This document shows positions 22,101 through 33,000 of a stretch of DNA of 45,228 bases, one piece after another. Numbering within the stretch: position 1 is the stretch's first letter; each line of letters opens with the position of its first letter. This stretch comes from Monosiga brevicollis MX1. Taxonomy: Eukaryota > Opisthokonta > Choanoflagellata > Craspedida > Salpingoecidae. Position numbers and translations under genes: made by a program. The notes beneath the pieces were generated by a model. It was not told the origin of the DNA. It did no database searches and worked only from the letters and a program-made list of their open reading frames with translations. Location of the stretch: positions 661,272 to 706,499 of the forward strand of contig NW_001865057.1 of the NCBI RefSeq assembly GCF_000002865.3. Direction: 5' to 3'.

Positions 22101-24589
22101 TCATCCACGTTAAAGGCCTCCCCTTCCACCGTCATCACACTGGGCTTGAGCCAGTCCAGCACAATGTAGTAGTCTTCCGCCTGGACGTTGAACTCGCTCG
22201 CCGCCGCCTGTTGCACCAGCTGGGCCCCCGTCATCACCGACAGCCGCTCGTCGCTGGCACCAATGCCCTGGCTCAGCTTCCCCTCCTGCGCCTCAATCTC
22301 CAACCAGGGCGGCAGCCTGGTCATGATCAGGTCCAGAAAGGTCCGCGGCAGCGACGCCACAAGCACCAGGTCTTGCATGTCCAGGTCCGACAGACGCCGA
22401 CCGTGACACTGGTCGTCCGGCGCCGCCGAAAACGACAGCGTCGGCTTGACCGTCACCGTCACGCCCGTGATCGACAGGGGAATGTCCATCGCCGGCGAGA
22501 CCATGGCCATCGTCACCATGGCGCACGAAAACGCGTACGACTGGTCCTCGGCCTCGGTCCAGTGGTCCGAGCCCCACAACACAAAATTGGTCGGCAGCAG
22601 CGGCAGCGACGCCGCGTTGTTGCCGCGTGGCATGTTGGGCGACGTCGTTCCCCACTGGTCAAACACGCTCGGTCCGGCCCGCTGCGCCAGCACATACGCC
22701 GTTCGGTTCTGGTCCACTTCAAAGTAGTTGCGCAACCCACTCCCCTGGGCGTACATCCGAATCGAAATCTGCGACGCTGGGGTGTGGTACTTCACCTTAA
22801 AGTACACCCGCTGCGTCCCGTTCTCTACGGGCAGCGTGCGCGAGTGGTACGTCTCGTTGAACGCGGCCGCCGCCAACGCATCGTTGGCATCAAAATTGGT
22901 CGTCCCGTTGAAAATAATCTCCAGGCCGCGACCCGCAATCACAACCTCAAACGCCTCCGTCACCACGCTCGAGAAGCGGAACGCCAGCATCTCTGACTCC
23001 TCGCCGCGGCCCAGTGCCGGCAGATCGGGCAGTGTGATGGTGCCCTTGCAGATCTGTGGGTGCGTCTCGTTGCACGAGCGAACCACAACCGTGCCCCGTG
23101 GGCACGCCGGGCAATCCTCGCACACCAGGTCGTGATCACCCGTGCACTCTTCAAACGGCGTCATGCCGTTTGGGCACGATGCCGAGCACGGCGAGCAAAT
23201 GTTGTCCTCCAGCCCGTCACATCCGCCCGACGCGTAGTATCCCTCCGGGCATGCATTGCACTCGCTGCACACGCGGTCTAGCGCCCCGGAGCAGCCGTAC
23301 TCGAAGAACGTGCCCACCGGGCAGCTGGAGCAAGGCTGGCAGATGGTATCGGCCGTGGTACCGTCGCAGCCGCCAGCGGCAAACGTATCGGCCCCACACT
23401 TGCTGCAGGCGCTGCACACCACGCCAGAGTTTTGCAGGCAGCCGCCCACCTAGTAATGTCCGTCAGGCGAACATGCAGGCAGGGAATAAGTAAAATGTGA
23501 TGCGTGCCAGCAAGCGAAAGACAGTCACTCTTCAAGGAAAAAAGAGAGAGAGAGATTAACAATTTGAAGAGTAGCCAAGGGCACGAAGAAAAAACAAACA
23601 GTGTCGTGCAGAGGTGATCCAACTGACCTGGCGATAACCGGTGGAGCAGAGGGGACAAACGACTTGACAACGTTCGCCATAATAATCAAAACGAGTGCAC
23701 TCGCACGAGGTGGATACGCTGTTGTAGGTGGCATTGACATCCAAGGTATCGCAGTAGCCTGGCGAGGTCTTGGGAATGCAGCTGCCATTGGCGTCGCTTG
23801 GAAAATATCCATCAACACAGTCGGAACAAGTCGTACCGATGTGAAGTTCCTTGCACACGCAAGTGTTTGAAGCATCACAAGAGCCGCCGACTTCGGAGCA
23901 AGCGGGCGTGCAGACTGGAGTCTGGCATTGATCGCCGGTCCAATCATAGTTGCAGGAGCACTTGCGGTACTTGGAGCACGTTCCGCCGTTGAGGCACTCG
24001 TACTCGCCCTCACAAATGGCACCGAGCTCTTCGCAGCGAGCTCCGTCACGCGCTAAGAGACAAACCATGGTCCGTGGGATGAGTGGTTGAGCCAACCGAA
24101 TGATCGGAGTGGTGCACTTTGACTTGGGTTCAAAAGCTGAGTGAGAGGGACGACGTACTGATTGGGCATTCGCATTTACAAGCAGTACCAAAGAGGTCAT
24201 TTGCACTGCCTCCAGAGTCAAATGTGCAGTAGTCACCGCCGGTGAATGTGCCGTTGAATAGGCAGGCCTGCAATGCGATTTCAGATCCATGACGAAGCAT
24301 GCATGAGTGGCGAGGCGAGCTGAGGAGATGTTTGAAGAAATGTTTCAGGTTTTGTCAAACGGGGAAGATGGGGTCAACGGGGCTGGTGGCCAAATTGCCA
24401 TTCACTCACAAGCTCAGCCGTGAAGCCACCTTGAGCAAGCATCATTTGATCACCGTAACGAATCTTGCGGCCGGCAAAGGGCGCATCGGGACACGTAATG
24501 ATGCTGTTGTATGTAGGTGTGATACCACATGTAGCAGCTTCGGCGGCGGGCACCAGGAGGGCCGCGAGCAGAAGAACATGCAGAGCCAT
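15701..24589 (-). CDS. Cadherin with EGF-like, TNFR-like, Ig and cadherin domains, single-pass membrane protein
   Basis: Four exons, complement of 24589-24410, 24267-24159, 24052-23628 and 23449-15701, all with GT-AG ends and keeping frame, give 2,820 residues. The ATG at 24589 opens a signal peptide (MALHVLLLAALLVPAAEA). In order follow: a cysteine-rich and EGF-like N-terminus (to residue 238), TNFR-like cysteine repeats (239-373), a long uncharacterised region with helical and hydrophobic stretches (374-1800), one Ig domain (about 1801-1888), a bridging region with a Cys cluster (1889-2067), about five cadherin repeats (2068-2635) interrupted by a Thr/Ser tract, one membrane helix (about 2659-2687) and a tail of about 133 residues. 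Cadherins mediate calcium-dependent adhesion in animals; choanoflagellate cadherins are often mosaics like this, with roles mostly unknown. The final exon of 7.7 kb is strikingly long next to the fragmented neighbour gene. Confidence 0.9.
16265..17960 (-). other. Cadherin repeat block with a Thr/Ser mucin-like tract
   Basis: About five repeats are marked by starts such as LTVDENTPANT, LTVRENSAAGT and SLTVNEDATVG and by the calcium-binding linkers DVNEVA, DRNDPP and NVNEAP. Between repeats 3 and 4, about 70 residues are almost only Thr and Ser (nt about 16858-17068), encoded by a GTC/GTG-type repeat on the plus strand. Such tracts are commonly O-glycosylated and act as stiff spacers. Confidence 0.88.
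18497..18763 (-). other. Immunoglobulin (I-set-like) domain of the cadherin
   Basis: The Ig hallmarks are all present: PTIVSQPEP start, first cysteine in VNFTCEVTG, tryptophan in TVYWYRYP, and DSGSYYCTAVN with the second cysteine. They lie in the expected order and spacing at residues about 1801-1888. It is the only Ig domain I see in this protein. Confidence 0.9.
23045..23449 (-). other. TNFR-like cysteine-rich repeats of the cadherin
   Basis: Four consecutive units of about 35-40 residues have the pattern C-x-x-C-x-x-G-x-F/Y...GGCDGxxDxxC (for example CNACPEGYYASGGCDG). This resembles TNFR and ephrin-receptor type cysteine-rich repeats. Confidence 0.75.
23628..24589 (-). other. Signal peptide and EGF-like N-terminus of the cadherin
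   Basis: Exon 1 (24589-24410) holds the signal peptide and ends TAEL. Exon 2 (24267-24159) continues ACLFNGTFTGGDYC to KCECPI. Exon 3 (24052-23628) carries at least two EGF-like modules: GARCEELGAIC...NGGTCSKYRKCSC and CSEVGGSCDASNTCVC...DCVDGYF. It ends in CPLCSTGYRQ, at the border of the TNFR-like repeats. Confidence 0.85.
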
Positions 24590-26999
24590 GGTTGTGGGTT
24601 GCCGATGCGGTGGCTGCGAGACCACAACTGGTGAGCGGGTCTGGGACCCCTTTGGAACGATTAAAAGCTGTATGAGCGTGTCGTCTACGACAAGAGCGAG
24701 GAGGGAATGTTTGGGTAAATATCGAGCTGAAAATCTATCCAAAATTAGACCAAGGACCCAGGACAGGAGGCAAGGGACGGAGGCAGGGGAAGGACAGGCA
24801 CAGGGACAGGGACAGGGACAGGAGGAAAGAGAACAACAACAGAAGAAGAACGAGAACCACAAGGCCGAGCAGGATCAGGGACGCAGGCCCCGATCCAAAG
24901 TGGCAGACGGCAAGCAACGACGCGAGATAGGAAGAAGAAGAAGAAGAAGAAGAAAGTCGGTCGAGAATGCATTTGTGCGCGAGAGGGAACAAGAGGAGGC
25001 GGCAAGACAAGCGCAAGCGCACCACAGGCCAATGACAAGAGCCAACAACACCCATGACCAACGCGTGCCAATATTGCATTCGCTGAGTCTCAAGCCCGAC
25101 AATGGAACAAGAGGCGGCAGGCAGCAGCAGTGGCAGCAGTGGCAGCAGGAGCAGGAGCACGGCGTGAAGTCCAAGGGATCTTACCATTGACAAGTGGCAG
25201 TCAAAACCCCGCCGTCAAGCGACGGGAACCCTTGATCCCGACCCAATCTGCCAAATACGGCAGCAGCGGATCCTGAAATCCAGAAGAAAAAAAGAGCCAA
25301 GTGCCCGAGGAAACCCGAGTCCCCTGAGCTGCTGCTCCGTACCGATGCCGGTACGTACGTACCGGGGTCTGTGACCTTCTCGGGGAGATAAAGATGAAGC
25401 AGAGCCGCGCAAGCAAACGAAACCCGCGGCAGCGCCGTGTTTGGAAATGGCAGTCGTGCGGGGTGTGTGTGCCTTTGGTAAACCTGCCTGTTTCTCTTGG
25501 TTTTTCTTGACGGTGTGTCGCTGTGTCTGGGTGGAGCGCTGTGTGATGTTGTCTCTCTGGAATCGATTGTGTTGTCTTCATGTTCTCTGTTGTAGTCTTG
25601 TTCTACCCTTGTCTGTGGTGATTTTGGGTGCTGTCCACGATTCTCTCTCTGTAATTGTATTCGAGTCCTCTGCTCTCTCTCCTACCTCACACCCATGGAA
25701 CTCGCTTCTCTGACTCCAGCCCTCCCACCGCTCCTATCTCTGTGCTCTCTTCTAATTCTTTTGTTCTTTTCTTTTGTTTTTCTTGTTTCTTTTGTTCTTT
25801 TCTTTTGTTTCTTTTGTTTATTCTTTTGTTTCTTTGTTCTCAATGCGACTCTGTGTCCACTGTTATCCACTTTAGCTTGCCCCTTTCGTTGTTGGGCGTT
25901 TTAGCTTATCGTACAAGGGCACTTGGGGCCTTACGTGATAAGGAATAAGGTGAATGACCTTTAGAAGTGTGGGGCGATGACGACGTGCAACGCCGCGCCT
26001 CGAAGCCGGTTCGAGGATAGAGAAGGGCACAGCTGCCGGTAGACATGGAAGGAGCTAGCTTTGCCGGTCTCAGAAGGCTCGGAACTGGCCCAGTGTGAAG
26101 CACACAGACCAGGCCAAGCCTAGGAAGTCACAAAAGTCGCGCGCGATGTCGGCAACACTTGCACACAGGCAGGAAGCGGAAATCAGCATCATCGTACATC
26201 ATCCTCATGCAGCTCACAGGTCCAGCTCAGTCTTCCGGTTAAAGGTTGACTGTGCCTGCATGAGTCAGCTCTCAGTTTTCAAGTCAACGATATCAAACAC
26301 AAGGAGATGCATCGGGCCTTGATACCGCTGCCATTTGCTCGACGCTCGCTGTTTTTTGGGCTTGTCTTCGTCAAACGCACTCCGGAGCCAGAGCCAGGGG
26401 GTCAACATACATACCGAGGTACATTTCGACCGAGCAACAATTTCACTTGGTATGATCTAAGGGTGTCATGGGTTTCATGGGCTTGTAGATAGAATAAGTG
26501 TGATCTTGGTCACGTTATGTCATCATGAAAGTGTATCGTAGCAGCTCCGCGATTTTTCGAGCCTTGGAAGCCTACATGAGATGTGTGGGTATGGGTGAGT
26601 GGACATCAGGGCCACTTACCCGCGCAGAATTGATGAACGGCTCCTGCAGGTGCCCTCACGTGAACATCCCACATGTACCCACAAGACAACACGCAAGGAA
26701 TCTTTCTGACAATCGTGACACTCAAAAGTTTGTCAGAATATCATTTGGTAAACAAAGAGAGTCGACTTGAGCCGATTTTTTTTTTTTTTTGCGTTTTTGT
26801 TAATTTTTTGCAATGGCGGCCAAGGGGCCCCAACAACATGGCATCGTGCACTGAAGCAGGCGAAGAACGCGAAGAGCACCAAGTACTAAGGTTCTTCAAC
26901 AGACTCGGAGGTGGCTCGGATGCAGGAGGATTAGGGGCTATCAGATGGGGACGACGCTACGTGCGTGACGCGTTTGCATTCCTGTTATGTGCAATTCCG

Positions 27000-27228
27000 T
27001 GTCAGGCTCCAGCACGTCTGGAGGCCGTCTTTGGGTTGCGAGGAAGCGCGTAAGTTTGGGGAAGCGTTTTGAGAGAGGTTTGAGAGACGTCCGTCGGGAC
27101 GGAGCGAAAGCTTTGGTGGTGTCTTGAGGTCAATTGAACCAGCTGCGGTCGGCAAGCATTCACAGTGACCAGACCAGGTGCACCGTTAGAATAGCTGTAG
27201 AGTCGCTCAATCCCGAGGATAGGGAAAG
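27000..27228 (-). repeat. Inverted partial copy of the PARP-associated repeat
   Basis: Read on the minus strand, this segment aligns by eye with the plus-strand sequence at about 42565-42760. Shared words include GGTGCACCT, the run TCCCGACGGACGTCTCTCAA and CGCTTCCTC-CAACCCAAA. It therefore looks like a diverged fragment of the 5' part of the decayed PARP gene, in opposite orientation and about 15 kb away. Confidence 0.8.
27143..27228. repeat. Perfect 86-base direct repeat, copy 1
   Basis: Bases 27143-27228 and 27293-27378 are identical along all 86 positions that I compared by eye, in the same orientation and offset by 150 bases. Copy 1 sits inside the longer PARP-associated fragment. Confidence 0.92.
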
Positions 27229-27292
27229 ACACAAGAGAGCAGAGCACACAGGAGAGCAAGGGGAAGACAGAATGGCAGAGGGCTTGACGTAC

Positions 27293-27378
27293 CTGCGGTC
27301 GGCAAGCATTCACAGTGACCAGACCAGGTGCACCGTTAGAATAGCTGTAGAGTCGCTCAATCCCGAGGATAGGGAAAG
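27293..27378. repeat. Perfect 86-base direct repeat, copy 2
   Basis: Identical to 27143-27228. Unlike copy 1, the homology to the PARP-associated sequence stops sharply at its left edge, so it is a truncated, recent duplicate. Confidence 0.92.
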
Positions 27379-28314
27379 TGCAACTCGTGCCCGACCGCAG
27401 GTGTCACAACAAAGGGAAACAACAGTAGCCACAAGCTTATTGCCCCAGGGCAGCTGCCCAGGCATCGTGGGGACCGCGTCACACGCGGTGTTTACTCATG
27501 TGACTGCCACGAGGAGGATCAAGCCCAGGGGGTCCAAAAGTAGGTGTCAATGTGTGAGGTCGTCGTAGCTATGGAATACCAATAGGAAGACCCATAGCGA
27601 CCGATGCTGAGTGTGTGCGAAAGCAGTGGGAGTGTTCAAATGCGTGGAAGCACGGATTTGACGCTAACATTCCGTCTGATTTACAACATCGGATTAAAAG
27701 ACATTATGCAGCTCCGTCTTTGTGAATTTATATGGCAGTGAAGGATTATCTGATCCTTTCGATGGAAATTTCATCTTTCGACCGTGAGAAATGGAAGACG
27801 CCAAATGCTTGAGAGAGCTCGCAATTCGCCGAAAAACGAATCAGTAAAGACCACAACATTATTTGTGGCTTGACATTTCATTCGTCATGCCCAAAACACG
27901 AAGACCACCCGAAACACAGCATTGCGAGAAAAAGAAAGAGCGAGAGCAAAGAGAACTGGTCGTCCCTGAACCATCAAAAACACCAAAAACGGCAAAACAC
28001 GCCTCACATAGACACACAAACAAACACAGCACCGTATTCCAAAATGCCTAAATCATAAAACTGAAAATCACGCGCAAGCAAGCAACAGACAAAACAAGAC
28101 TATCGGCCACACATGGGCACAAACACTCATCCTAACAAGAAATTCGGTTGCTCAAGGTGTATTTATACTGTCATAGGTGTCATCGAGCAGTCGCCGTGAC
28201 AACTCATCATCTACGAAGGCGCACCAGGCCGGCCACCAGCAAGAGCCATCAGCGCGGCAGACATATGCTATATCGAGCATCGAGAGCGCAAGTGACGAGG
28301 TCCCGAGGTCTGAC

Positions 28315-30174
28315 TCATGGGATCACGGACATACCGTCTTCGGGAAGATCAAACACAAAGTCATCAAACACAAAGGCAGGGGCTGAGGTAAAAGTCCGCG
28401 GCTCCTCCACATCGGCATCATGAAGACCAGCCTACGTGATCACATCGTTATTTGACATGTCAAGGATCGCCATGGCCCAAGGGTCAGATTCAAAAAAAAA
28501 AAAAAAAGAAAAAGAAGCAACAACGAGAGAAGGTCGTCAGGCTGGTAGGTGACCACGTGGCTTACCGCGCGCGCCGGCGAGACGGAGCGTGCTGCTGGGC
28601 GAAGCTGGTAGAGCATGACCCAAATTGGGATCAAATTTGTCAGCAGGCGCAAGGTAATGCTCACGGCTGTGTATTGCGCTGTGTTTGGTTGCTGTTACAG
28701 CACGGCGCGGGAAGCGGGGCGCCATGAGCACTTGAATCTACCAAGCAGACACAACGCGCGCGAACCGGATTCACGCCCGTACACTTACCCCAAACACCTG
28801 ATCACAGCCCGTATTTCGAGAACCTGAGAATCGGAACACGGACAAAAGACAAAAAGGAGAGAGAGGAAAGAAAAAAAAAAAAAAAAAAACAAAAAAACAA
28901 AAAAAGATGTGTAATAAGACCCCACCCTCGAGCAAACGGACCAGGTGCAACAGCAATGGGGGCCACGAACCAAGGTTGTAGACAAGGTCAACGGTAAAGT
29001 CTGCAATGGCACTGATCTCAAAGCCCCAGACAAGAGACCACACGACGCGTTGTTTGAGGCGCTTGTAGTCGACGTCAGTGTTGGCAGCCTCGATCGTTCT
29101 ACAAGGACGTGCATGGGGTGCCAAGAATCGTGATCAGTGATACCAGCATATAGAGAGCCCTCTTGTCGATTACCAAGGGGCTGGGCCGGCAAACATACTG
29201 AATGAGTTTGCGAGCTGAAATGGCAAAAAATTGCGCCAAGAGGAGCTTGGACGTGGAGAAGAGGAGCCACGGTGGTTGCTTGCACTCGGCTGAGTTGGCC
29301 ACAATGCTCACCAACGAGTAAATGAGCGCCCCCGAGAAGTAGGCAAAAAGAAGCGAGCCCACGGGCACCACCACTCTGCGTCAACACCATCACCGAGCGA
29401 AGTTGGTTAGACTGCTAGATCAAATTGCCGTGACTATGTTTGATGGCGCGCGGTGTGTGTGTGTGTGGGATTGGCTGCTGTAGTTGAAACGGACACACAG
29501 TGGTGAGGTACATACTTATTCCACAAATGTGGAGCTTCGGTGATCTTGAGGGCCAAGCTCGAGTAGAATAAGCTGATGCACAAGTACTAGAAGAGGCAAA
29601 TAGCGAATTACCATAGAGCGGGCAGCGCATGGCATGCTGAGAATGAAAAACAAAAGAAAAAAGGGGAAGGGGGAACACAGGGGCCAAGACCAATTGGCAG
29701 GCCAGGTTTGATTTTGCTCACCTGATTGACTTGAAGATAAAGGCAGACAAAGTGAATCTCCACGCGGCGGAGGTAAAACCAATGAAGAAACAGGAGAAGC
29801 GACTCGAGCCAGGCCAGCATAAAGACAGCCAGATGGTATTTCTCGATGCAATAGCCACGTAGAATGCGGTATAGCTGCAAGGCAATTGGATGGAATGAGC
29901 ATCTCAGGCTGTGCTGGGAGCGGTGGCTGGCACAGTCCGCTTGTTGTGTTTCTAGCAGAAGTCGAGCGCGGACCTTGATGGAGCAGAGAATAAAGGTCGT
30001 CAAGCCAAGGAGGGACATGATAATTGCTCTGGGTGATGAGCCAAAAGAGAATACCAGCCAGGGAAAAACAAGGGGCAGACCCGGTGATGCATGAGGTTGA
30101 GCAGGTTGCGAACAAGGAGGTGAGCTGACAGCAAAATCATGCAGAGTCGACGAACCGAGCGCACGCTTGGTCAT
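28315..30174 (-). CDS. Unidentified multi-pass (about seven-helix) membrane protein
   Basis: Eight exons on the minus strand, 30174-29974, 29874-29722, 29586-29516, 29375-29199, 29098-28926, 28823-28789, 28691-28566 and 28431-28315, all have GT-AG ends and keep frame, giving 350 residues. Hydrophobic segments include AIIMSLLGLTTFIL, LAVFMLAWLESLLLFLHWFY, CISLFYSSLAL, VGSLLFAYFSGALIYSLVSI, SKLLLAQFFAIS, an EISAIADFTVDLVY region and LRLLTNLIPIWVMLYQL, so about seven helices. The C-terminal tail is acidic and ends EDGMSVIP. It could be a seven-helix receptor or transporter-like protein, but I do not recognise the family. The first exon is the least certain: the ATG at 30174 was chosen because it keeps frame into exon 2. 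The 35-base exon 28823-28789 is also tentative. Confidence 0.72.
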
Positions 30175-31244
30175 TGTGGTTGTGTGTACCACAGGCATCA
30201 ATGCCGATATGGTACCACCGCGAGTGGTCTGACATGACTGAGGTCTAGGCCTGGCACGCGCTGTTCTGTTGAGAGGCACGGGCTGGAATCAATCAATCGG
30301 CCCTGCCAGCGCAGGGCTGCGCGAGGCAGTGCAGCCGTCAAAACGAGAACAAAGGCCAGCTGAGATAATAAGAAGGGAGGTATACAGCGCAGATGTGACT
30401 TGCGATGGTTTTTCAGAGCAAAGATCACTGTCTGCGTCAGCTCGGGCTCAGGCGGCGAATGCGCGCTCGACCGCTCGCACGCGCGCACCAGGTGCTGCTC
30501 TCGTGACGACTTGATTTGTCTGGCGCTGACGGATGAAAAAACGCTGTGAGTCTCCTTCAATCAAGCCAGCAGCCGGGGATTTTTGAGCTGATGCTGCACG
30601 CGGCAACCACCGTGATGGGCTGCTAGCATCCAAGCCCGCGCTGCTCGTTCAATCGGCAGCGACCGCGCGGCACCAAAAAAAAAAGAGAAAAATAAAAATA
30701 AAAATAAAAAAAAACAGAAAAAGTGAAAACGGCAGTCGATCAAGAGCAGAGAGTTGAACTGGAGTATGCTTAGTGTTCAGAGGGTGGATTCTCGGTGCAG
30801 AGAAGTCGTAAGCAAGCAAACACAATCTTTAGGTAAATTGCCTTGTCAAAAAGAGAATATTTCTGCAAGCAGAGAAGCAGGGAAGATACGCAAGATGGTA
30901 AAGAGATGGACACTGCGTTGGTGACAATGTTCTGTTCTTGCAAGCTTATGCCAGTGAGCTTACGCTCTTTTGTTGTAAAAACCAAGTGTCAGTCTAAAAT
31001 TAGACGAAACATGTCAGCAAAAATATTGTCATCATCTGCGGGCCGGTCACACGACCGCGCTACGGTCTGCGCATCTCGAATTGCCAGGCACGCGCGCGGG
31101 CGAGCTTCACGGCACTAGTTCATGTAATGAGTTGACGGGTAAATTGACATGCGGATGTAACATGGATAAATAAATGAACAAAGGTCATGGAGAGTCAGCA
31201 AGTGAAGCTGGGGAGGCGCTTGCCACCACATGTGGCTTTACATG
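30175..31244. other. Spacer, no gene seen
   Basis: About 1 kb upstream of the membrane-protein gene and downstream of the transposase. Several short frames occur, but none has recognisable protein features or supported splice sites. An A-rich AAAAATAAAAATAAAA stretch lies at about 30675-30715. Confidence 0.55.
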
Positions 31245-32681
31245 TTAGCTCGTGGGAAGCGGCCCAGGCGTCAGATACTCGTCTAGGGTGGGTATACGCA
31301 GTTTGTGCTCAAAGTACTGAGCAACGGGATTTGTCTGGTCGTCGCAAACAATCATGTTGCTCAATAGCACGGCTGTCAGCATGTAGGCAGACACCGGACG
31401 CTTTTGCACCATCATTAGACGAGGGTCCATCACCCCCGCGAAACGCGATGCTATGCCGTAGCTGGAGGCCCCAAACCCCCATTCAACCATAAATCTAAGG
31501 TGCCAGAGATCTTGATTCTTCGCTTCAAACTCGGGTGATCCACTATGCCCATCTCTTTCATCCGGACGCACCAAGCGAGTGGAGCGAGGATAAGCAGAAT
31601 CTCCAAACAGGCACCACGGCTTGCTTGCTGGCCAGTACTGTTCAAGTTTCTCCAGGATGCCTGATTGCTCCAGGAGATGGGCGTCTTGCATCGGCCCTAC
31701 AAAACAGGGTGCAGCGATAAGGCACAATCTCGTCAACCACAAAGTCGGGTGGTGCCTCACCTCTCCAGGCCCCGGTAAAGCTAATTATGAGCCCGTTTGG
31801 GGCCACAATGCGTTGATAGCGGATGGTATGTTGCTGGATTGTTGATGATCACGTGCGAGAAAACCAAGCACATTCAAAGGGTCGCACAGAGTATTCACAA
31901 TCAACTGCGCCAGTCAAGCCGACAGGGTACATACCTCATCCTTGCCGGCATGAAACGCGCGCTGGACGTCGTTACCCTTTGGACGCGCTATGGGTTGGTC
32001 TGTACCATCGATAAAGGCGCAGATCCCCGCTAGAGGCGAATGTTTTGCCGCAACGGCTGAAGCGGCAGCCTCCACCCAGTCGGGCCGAAAGTAGCGCGCG
32101 TCAAAAGCCAACTGCGCTTGAAACAATTGAGCAACGGTGACGGCAAATGTATTGATAATCTGCGACGCTTTGGAAACAGTCCAAGAGACTCCAAGTAGAC
32201 GAATGACATCGCTCAGCCGCGATGACCGATGGAACAGGGCAAGGAACGCGAGGAGAGCCTCCTTGAGCGGAACCGAAAATTTGCTGCGCATTCGAGAGGA
32301 AAGAGCCGCGGCCAAGCGCGTAAATTGACCGGCATTGGCCATGCCGAAATACCGTGACCATGCTGTCTCGGGGAAGCGATCAAAATCAACGTGCGGTGTT
32401 CCGACATCTGCAATTCTATACATAACGGTATTGGCAAAGTGTTCTTGGATCTGGGTGGCGATCAGCAGAAGCACCGCGATTGCACGCTTGATGGATTCGA
32501 CGGGATGCCCGGCTCGTTTGTATTCCAACAATTGTTCCAGACCCATCAGGTAATACAGTGTACCAAGCTGGCTGCCGTAAGCTTCCATTGATTTGACGAC
32601 AGCGCGTCGCTTACTGGCCGAGAAGCGGCCATCACGCAGAAAGGCAGCGCGCGACACAAACTTGATTCCAGGTCGAGCCAT
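31245..32681 (-). CDS. PIF/Harbinger (HARBI1-like) DDE transposase
   Basis: Three exons, complement of 32681-31935, 31833-31761 and 31696-31245, with GT-AG ends and consistent phases, encode 423 residues without interruption. Hallmarks of the DDE_Tnp_4 nuclease appear in order: FIDGTDQPIARP (first Asp), RIVAPNGLIISFTGAWRG, GPMQDAHLLEQSGI, WCLFGDSAYP (second Asp) and FMVEWGFG (Glu). The N-terminal half is mainly helical, as in PIF/Harbinger proteins. These enzymes cut and paste DNA transposons; HARBI1 is a domesticated host copy. I found no terminal inverted repeats or Myb/SANT partner gene nearby, so this may be an old immobile or domesticated copy, or its ends may simply be too short to see by eye. 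It lies next to a 5S rRNA gene. Confidence 0.9.
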
Positions 32682-32880
32682 GGAGCTTGCGTCTGTTGAC
32701 GAATCGAAAAGTGGAAGCAGGGGCTGCGATGCAAGTTAAGCCCCCTAAGAGTCTACCCTTTGACACACCTTTTCACACCAGCCCCCTCAAAAAATTCGCA
32801 AAAGGGCACAAGCGATTCAAGGTGTTTCAAAGAGACTGTTACAAAAAGCTTTTATATAAACACTTTTGCGATGAGTGATC
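32682..32880. other. Short spacer between transposase start and 5S gene
   Basis: About 200 bases, AT-rich on the 5S side. The word AGCCCCCT occurs twice (about 32739 and 32780). No coding sequence is supported. Confidence 0.5.
32851..32860 (+). promoter_or_regulatory. TATA-like box upstream of 5S rRNA gene
   Basis: TTTATATAAA lies at about -30 to -21 relative to the inferred 5S start at 32881. Several protists and fungi use such an upstream element along with the internal Pol III boxes. The role is inferred from position. Confidence 0.6.
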
Positions 32881-32998
32881 GCCAACGATCATACCACATG
32901 GAATACACCGGCTCTCGTCCGATCGCCGCAGTTAAGCCATGTTGGGCCATGCTAGTACTATCGTGGGTGACCAGATGGGAATACATGGTGCTGTTGGC
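32881..32998 (+). rRNA. 5S ribosomal RNA gene
   Basis: The 118-base sequence begins GCCAAC and ends GTTGGC, which pair to form helix I. It contains the conserved ATACCAC near the 5' end, CCGATC and GTTAAGCC in the middle, and the Pol III C-box region TAGTACTATCGTGGGTGACC followed by AGATGGGAATAC and GTGCTGTTGGC. These match the eukaryotic 5S pattern. A T run follows immediately (33001-33005), as expected for a Pol III terminator. A protein frame across it is spurious. It is a single copy in this window, not part of a tandem array. Confidence 0.93.
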
Positions 32999-33000
32999 CC

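Larger units (their letters stand above)
24590..28314. other. Gene-poor spacer with low-complexity DNA
   Basis: No gene could be supported across these 3.7 kb. It contains GGGACA-type repeats (about 24765-24825), a GAA run (about 24928-24957), CAGCAGTGG repeats (about 25118-25160), a T-rich TTCTTTTG array (about 25755-25840), a poly(T) tract (about 26777-26790) and the PARP-derived repeat copies at 27000-27378. The cadherin promoter should lie at its left end. Confidence 0.6.

Noticed and set aside
20987-22996. A 669-codon open frame on the plus strand opposite the cadherin exon
   Set aside because: It is antisense to GC-ending codons, is rich in Arg, His and Gln, and has no domain. Such frames arise on the strand opposite biased coding sequence.
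25985-26020. GGTTCGAGG word resembling a tRNA T-loop
   Set aside because: No acceptor stem, anticodon arm or D-loop could be folded around it.
30700-32880. Possible terminal inverted repeats of a PIF/Harbinger element
   Set aside because: I compared the flanks of the transposase by eye and found no convincing inverted pair with a 3-base target duplication.
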